The notes below the pieces were generated by a model. It searched no databases, was not told where the DNA came from, and saw only the letters and a program-made list of their open reading frames with translations. The position numbers and the translations under genes were made by a program. DNA of 64,000 bases from Streptomyces sp. A 4/2 (GTDB taxonomy: Bacteria; Actinomycetota; Actinomycetes; Streptomycetales; Streptomycetaceae): NCBI RefSeq assembly GCF_940670765.1, contig NZ_CALNVW010000030.1, positions 124,001-188,000 of the forward strand. Reading direction: 5' to 3'. The first letter of the stretch is position 1, and each line of letters begins with the position of its first letter. Below, in pieces: positions 60,696 through 64,000 of the stretch.

Positions 60696-62216
60696 TCAGC
60701 CGCCGAATTCGGACCGGATGACGCCCTTGAGCAGCTTTCCGGTGGCGTTGCGCGGCAACGGCGTGCCGTGCAGGAGGTGAAAGGTCCGGGGGATCTTGTA
60801 GCGGGCCAGCCGGCCGTTCAGATGGGCGAGGAGTTCGGCCTCCGTCGCGGTGGAGCCCGGCGCGAGGACGACGACGGCCCGGCCCACCTCGCCCCACTTG
60901 GGGTCGGGCACACCGAAGACCGCGCATTCGACGATGTCCGGATGTTCGAGAAGCGCGTCCTCGGTCTCGGCGGGGTAGATGTTCTCCCCACCCGAGATGA
61001 TCATGTCCTTGAGACGGTCGACCAGATGCACATAGCCATGAGCGTCGACGAGTGCCACGTCGCCGGACCGGAACCAGCCGTCCTCGGTGAGGACCGCGCT
61101 GCTCTCCGCCGGAAGATTCCAGTAGCCGGGCGTGACGTTCGGACCCGACACGACGACCTCGCCCTTCTCGCCCGGCGCCGTGTCCTCGCCCGCCGCGTTC
61201 CGGACGCGGACATCGGTGAAGAAGTGCGGAACTCCGGCCGAGCCGGCATGGTCGACGGAATCGGCGCGGTCCAGGACGAGTACCCCGGGTGAGGCCTCCG
61301 TCATTCCGTACCCCTGGACGAACGCCAGTCCGCGCTCCAGGTAGGCGCGCGCGGTGCGGGCGGGGACGGGCGCCCCTCCGCAGAGCAGGGTCCGCAGGCT
61401 CGACAGGTCGGCGGTGTCCCAGCCCGGTGCCGCGGCCATCGCGTCGTACATGGTCGGAACCCCGAACAGGCAGCTGACGCGGTGCTGTTCCACCAGCTCC
61501 AGGGTGCGGCCCGGGTCGAAGGAGGATTCCAGCAGGACCGTGCCGCCCTTGAGCAGGGTGGGCAGGGCCGTCATGTTGAGGGCCGCCGTGTGGAAGAGGG
61601 GCGCGCTGACGAGCGCGACCTCCGCACCGGACAGATCGGTGTCGACGAGGACGTTGACGCTGTTCCAGGTGATGTTCCCATGGGTCAGGACGGCGCCCTT
61701 CGCCCTGCCCGTGGTGCCCGAGGTGTACATGATCAGGCAGGGTTCCTCGTGTCCCACCTCCTCATCGATCTCCTCCGCGGGGGCGGCGGTGATCGTCTCC
61801 TCGTACACGAGTCCCGGTCCGGCCGTGACCGCGATCAGCGTGGTGACACCGGTCCGGTCCGCGAGCTCCACCACGTCGGCGGCCGACCGGTGGGCGTGGA
61901 CCAGGACGCGGCTGCCGGAGTCGGCTGTCTGGTGCGCCAGTTCGGGCACGGCGAGACGGGAGTTCAGCGGTACGAAGACCGCCCCGAGTTGCCCCACCGC
62001 GAACAGGGTTTCCAGGAAGGCCGGATGGTTCGGGCCGAGGAAGGCCACCCGGTCCCCGCGCCCGACTCCGGCGCCACGCAGGACGTGGGCCAGCCGTGTG
62101 CAGCGGTCGTGCAGCTCCCCGTACGTGAGGGCGCGGCCCTCGTGGACGACGGCTGTGCGGCGCGGGGTCTTGCGGCTGCGCCGGGCGGTCCAGGAGCCGA
62201 TCCCCTGGTTGCGCAT
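60696..62216 (-). CDS. Acyl-CoA synthetase (AMP-forming ligase)
   Basis: A 506-residue ANL-superfamily ligase that activates a carboxylic acid as its AMP ester and then CoA thioester. The AMP motif YTSGTTGRAKGAVLTHG is at about residues 169-185, GYGMTEAS near 300, the A5-A8 region with GWFRSGDVALVD and the DMIISGGENIYPAETE hinge, and a C-terminal lysine in NATGKLLK. ATG 62216 behind GGAGGAG. Chain length cannot be told. It follows the amidohydrolase by 3 bp. Confidence 0.93.
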   Translation of the reverse strand: MRNQGIGSWTARRSRKTPRRTAVVHEGRALTYGELHDRCTRLAHVLRGAGVGRGDRVAFLGPNHPAFLETLFAVGQLGAVFVPLNSRLAVPELAHQTADSGSRVLVHAHRSAADVVELADRTGVTTLIAVTAGPGLVYEETITAAPAEEIDEEVGHEEPCLIMYTSGTTGRAKGAVLTHGNITWNSVNVLVDTDLSGAEVALVSAPLFHTAALNMTALPTLLKGGTVLLESSFDPGRTLELVEQHRVSCLFGVPTMYDAMAAAPGWDTADLSSLRTLLCGGAPVPARTARAYLERGLAFVQGYGMTEASPGVLVLDRADSVDHAGSAGVPHFFTDVRVRNAAGEDTAPGEKGEVVVSGPNVTPGYWNLPAESSAVLTEDGWFRSGDVALVDAHGYVHLVDRLKDMIISGGENIYPAETEDALLEHPDIVECAVFGVPDPKWGEVGRAVVVLAPGSTATEAELLAHLNGRLARYKIPRTFHLLHGTPLPRNATGKLLKGVIRSEFGG

Positions 62217-62219
62217 GGC

Positions 62220-63125
62220 TCACTCCTCCGTCAGGCCGAGCAGCCGGACTGCGTTCTCCTTGAGGATCTTCGGACGTACCTCGTCCTTGACCGGCAGCTT
62301 CGCGAAGTCGGCGAGCCAGCGGTCGGGGGAGAGCAGCGGGTAGTCCGACCCGAACAGCACCTTGTCCCGCAGCAGGCTGTTGGCGTACTGCACGAGCTGC
62401 GGCGGGAAGTACTTGGGTGACCAGCCCGACAGATCGATGTACACCTCCGGCTTGTGTGTGGCCACGGCGAGAGCCTCGTCCTGCCAGGGGAAGGACGGAT
62501 GGGCCAGGATGATCCGCATTCCGGGGAAGTCGGCGGCGACGTCGTCGACGGCCAGCGGGTTCGAGTATTTCAGCCGGATGCCGCCGCCTCCGGGCGCCCC
62601 CGCGCCGATGCCGGTCTGCCCGGTGTGGAAGACGGCGATCGCGCCGGCCTCCTCTATCGCCTCGTACAGCGGGTACGCCATGCGGTCGTTGGGGTGGAAC
62701 GCCTGGATGCTGGGGTGGAACTTGAATCCCCGTACCCCGTGATCGGCGACCAGCCGCCGGATCTGGCGCACGGCGGCCCTGCCCTTGTACGGATCGACCC
62801 CGGCGAACGGAATGATCACGTCCGGGTGTTCCAGGGCCGCTTCGGCGATCTCCTCGTTCGGTACCGGTGCGGTGCCGGTGGCCGACTCGGCGTCGACCGT
62901 GAAGACCACACAGGCCATCTTCCGTTCGCGGTAGTACGCGGCGATCTCCGGCAGGGTGGGATGACGGTGCTCGGCCTTGAAGTACGCACCGGCGGCGCTG
63001 TCCAGTTCGGCGGAGAGCGAGGTGGTGCCCCGCGTGGACACCTCGGCGTGGACATGCATGTCGATGGCGACGAGCCCGGCCGGGTCCGGCCCGCCGGCGG
63101 TGCTCGTGGCCGCGGTGCCGGTCAC
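62220..63125 (-). CDS. Amidohydrolase_2 (ACMS decarboxylase-like) protein
   Basis: A 301-residue TIM-barrel metal hydrolase/decarboxylase-like protein. DMHVHAE opens the metal site, FKFHPSIQAF, HTGQTG and ILAHPSFPW follow, and GSDYPLLSP carries the catalytic aspartate. These match the amidohydrolase_2/COG2159 group, which includes ring-cleavage product decarboxylases and hydrolases. GTG 63125 overlaps the SDR stop as GTGA. With a CoA ligase and dehydrogenase next door, a role in carbon-skeleton breakdown of an aromatic or cyclic acid is plausible. Confidence 0.88.
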   Translation of the reverse strand: MTGTAATSTAGGPDPAGLVAIDMHVHAEVSTRGTTSLSAELDSAAGAYFKAEHRHPTLPEIAAYYRERKMACVVFTVDAESATGTAPVPNEEIAEAALEHPDVIIPFAGVDPYKGRAAVRQIRRLVADHGVRGFKFHPSIQAFHPNDRMAYPLYEAIEEAGAIAVFHTGQTGIGAGAPGGGGIRLKYSNPLAVDDVAADFPGMRIILAHPSFPWQDEALAVATHKPEVYIDLSGWSPKYFPPQLVQYANSLLRDKVLFGSDYPLLSPDRWLADFAKLPVKDEVRPKILKENAVRLLGLTEE

Positions 63126-64000
63126 AGCTGCGGCGCCGGGATGCCGTAGGTCTGCTCGGACCGGGCGAACACGCTCGGCCAGGCCGCCGCGACCGCGTCC
63201 GCGCTCCAACCACCTTCCGTGTAGGCCACGGTGACCTCCTGCGGGTGCGACCAGAGGGCGAGTCTGTCCCCGCCGACGCCGATGCACTGTCCGGTGATGC
63301 CGGCCGAGGTGTCCGAGGCGAGAAAGGCGACGAGACCGGCCACGTCCTCCGGGGTGCCGAACCCCTCGCCCTTGCGCAGACTGTCGGGGAACGCGGTGCC
63401 CTCCTGCTCCAGCGCCTCGATGTACGGGGCGAAGGCCGGGATGGTCTTCGTCATCGCGGTGGCGGCGACCGGTATGACCGCGTTGGCGGTGATCCCGGCG
63501 CGCGCCAGTTCCAGTGCCCAGGTACGCACCATGGCGGCGATTCCCGCTTTGGCTGCCGCGTAGTTGGTCTGCCCGAAGTTGCCGCGCTGGCCCGCGGGGG
63601 AGCCTGCGACGATCACCCGCCCGCCCTCGCCCTGCTCCCGCATCCGTTCGACAGCGGCACGGACGCAGGTGAACGTGCCCCGCAGATGTACCTGGACGAC
63701 CGTGTCGAAGTCGTCGTCCGACATCTTCCACAGCACCTTGTCGCGCAGGACGCCCGCGTTGGTGACGATCGTGTCCAGGCGGCCCCAGGTGTCGACGGCC
63801 CGGGACACCAGGGCTTCGGCAGCCTCGGTGGAACCGACGGGGACCACCTCCGCCACCGCGCGCCCGCCATCGGCGGTGATCTGTTCCACGGCCGCTGTGG
63901 CGGCCTCCTCGTCCACGTCGTTGACGACGACGGCTGCGCCCGAGGCGGCGAGCGAGCGGGCGTACGCCAGGCCCAGACCACGGCCGCTGCCGGTGACTAC
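63122..64000 (-). CDS. Short-chain dehydrogenase/reductase, 5' end beyond the window (partial)
   Basis: The frame is open to the window edge and encodes 292 residues ending at the TGA at 63122. The cofactor loop TGSGRGLG is five codons from the edge, so only a short N-terminus is missing. NAGVLRD, the catalytic AGSPAGQRG serine region and YAAAK (Tyr-Lys pair) mark a classical SDR; the C-terminal extension of about 40 residues (WSHPQEVTVAYTEGGWS) is that of 3-oxoacyl-CoA/hydroxyacyl-CoA dehydrogenase-like SDRs of degradation operons. First visible gene of the run. Confidence 0.92.
   Translation of the reverse strand, partial: VVTGSGRGLGLAYARSLAASGAAVVVNDVDEEAATAAVEQITADGGRAVAEVVPVGSTEAAEALVSRAVDTWGRLDTIVTNAGVLRDKVLWKMSDDDFDTVVQVHLRGTFTCVRAAVERMREQGEGGRVIVAGSPAGQRGNFGQTNYAAAKAGIAAMVRTWALELARAGITANAVIPVAATAMTKTIPAFAPYIEALEQEGTAFPDSLRKGEGFGTPEDVAGLVAFLASDTSAGITGQCIGVGGDRLALWSHPQEVTVAYTEGGWSADAVAAAWPSVFARSEQTYGIPAPQL

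Overview
The window is about 72% GC by eye, with dense short-gap genes, many GTG starts, ATGA/GTGA stop-start overlaps and actinobacterial signatures (a conservon, a hopanoid cluster, Tat and lipobox exported proteins). It looks like chromosomal DNA of a Streptomyces or a close relative. The hopanoid block follows the order I remember from Streptomyces coelicolor. I found no transposase, integrase, phage gene or CRISPR array.

Layout. (1) 1-9229: 3' part of a hopanoid operon: end of hpnE, a polyprenyl synthetase, shc, hpnG, hpnH, dxs, hpnO, a XRE-cupin regulator with a twin palindromic operator, and a 43-residue membrane protein. Two strong hairpin structures fill the hpnH-dxs gap, where I expect ispG. 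(2) 9272-12476: a protein tyrosine phosphatase, an SGNH hydrolase and a UlaG-like metallo-beta-lactamase-fold protein. (3) 12545-21486: a LacI regulator divergent from a sugar ABC importer (binding protein, two permeases), a clan GH-A hydrolase and a GH38 alpha-mannosidase, probably for uptake and intracellular trimming of mannosides. (4) 21499-23638: a DMT-type permease and a carbon-nitrogen hydrolase. (5) 24049-27921: a conservon (CvnA-D) with a coupled GAF-domain gene. (6) 27955-46810: a polymer-degradation island: DUF2264 protein, PL8 lyase, M60-like peptidase, LacI regulator, 2-hydroxyacid dehydrogenase, an LplB/YtcP/LipO-type importer, an M1 peptidase, a right-handed beta-helix protein with discoidin domain, a Gfo/Idh/MocA oxidoreductase and a two-gene transketolase. 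A GTAAGCGGT element recurs at its control regions. (7) 46938-47069: tRNA-Pro(GGG) with terminator. (8) 47123-51736: IclR regulator, Rieske oxygenase, an easily missed 60-residue protein and a ferredoxin-type reductase in one coupled run, divergent from a FAD amine-oxidase-like protein. (9) 51799-58296: a peptide/nickel-type ABC importer divergent from a LacI regulator. (10) 58263-64000: an amidohydrolase, then a MaoC / acyl-CoA ligase / amidohydrolase / SDR catabolic run cut by the window end.

Functionally the window is a housekeeping lipid operon followed by a series of regulator-transporter-enzyme cassettes, each carrying recognisable palindromes in its control region. The least ordinary points are the M60 + PL8 island with a shared operator, the small protein inside the Rieske operon, the hopanoid operon gap, and look-alike control elements shared between distant cassettes.
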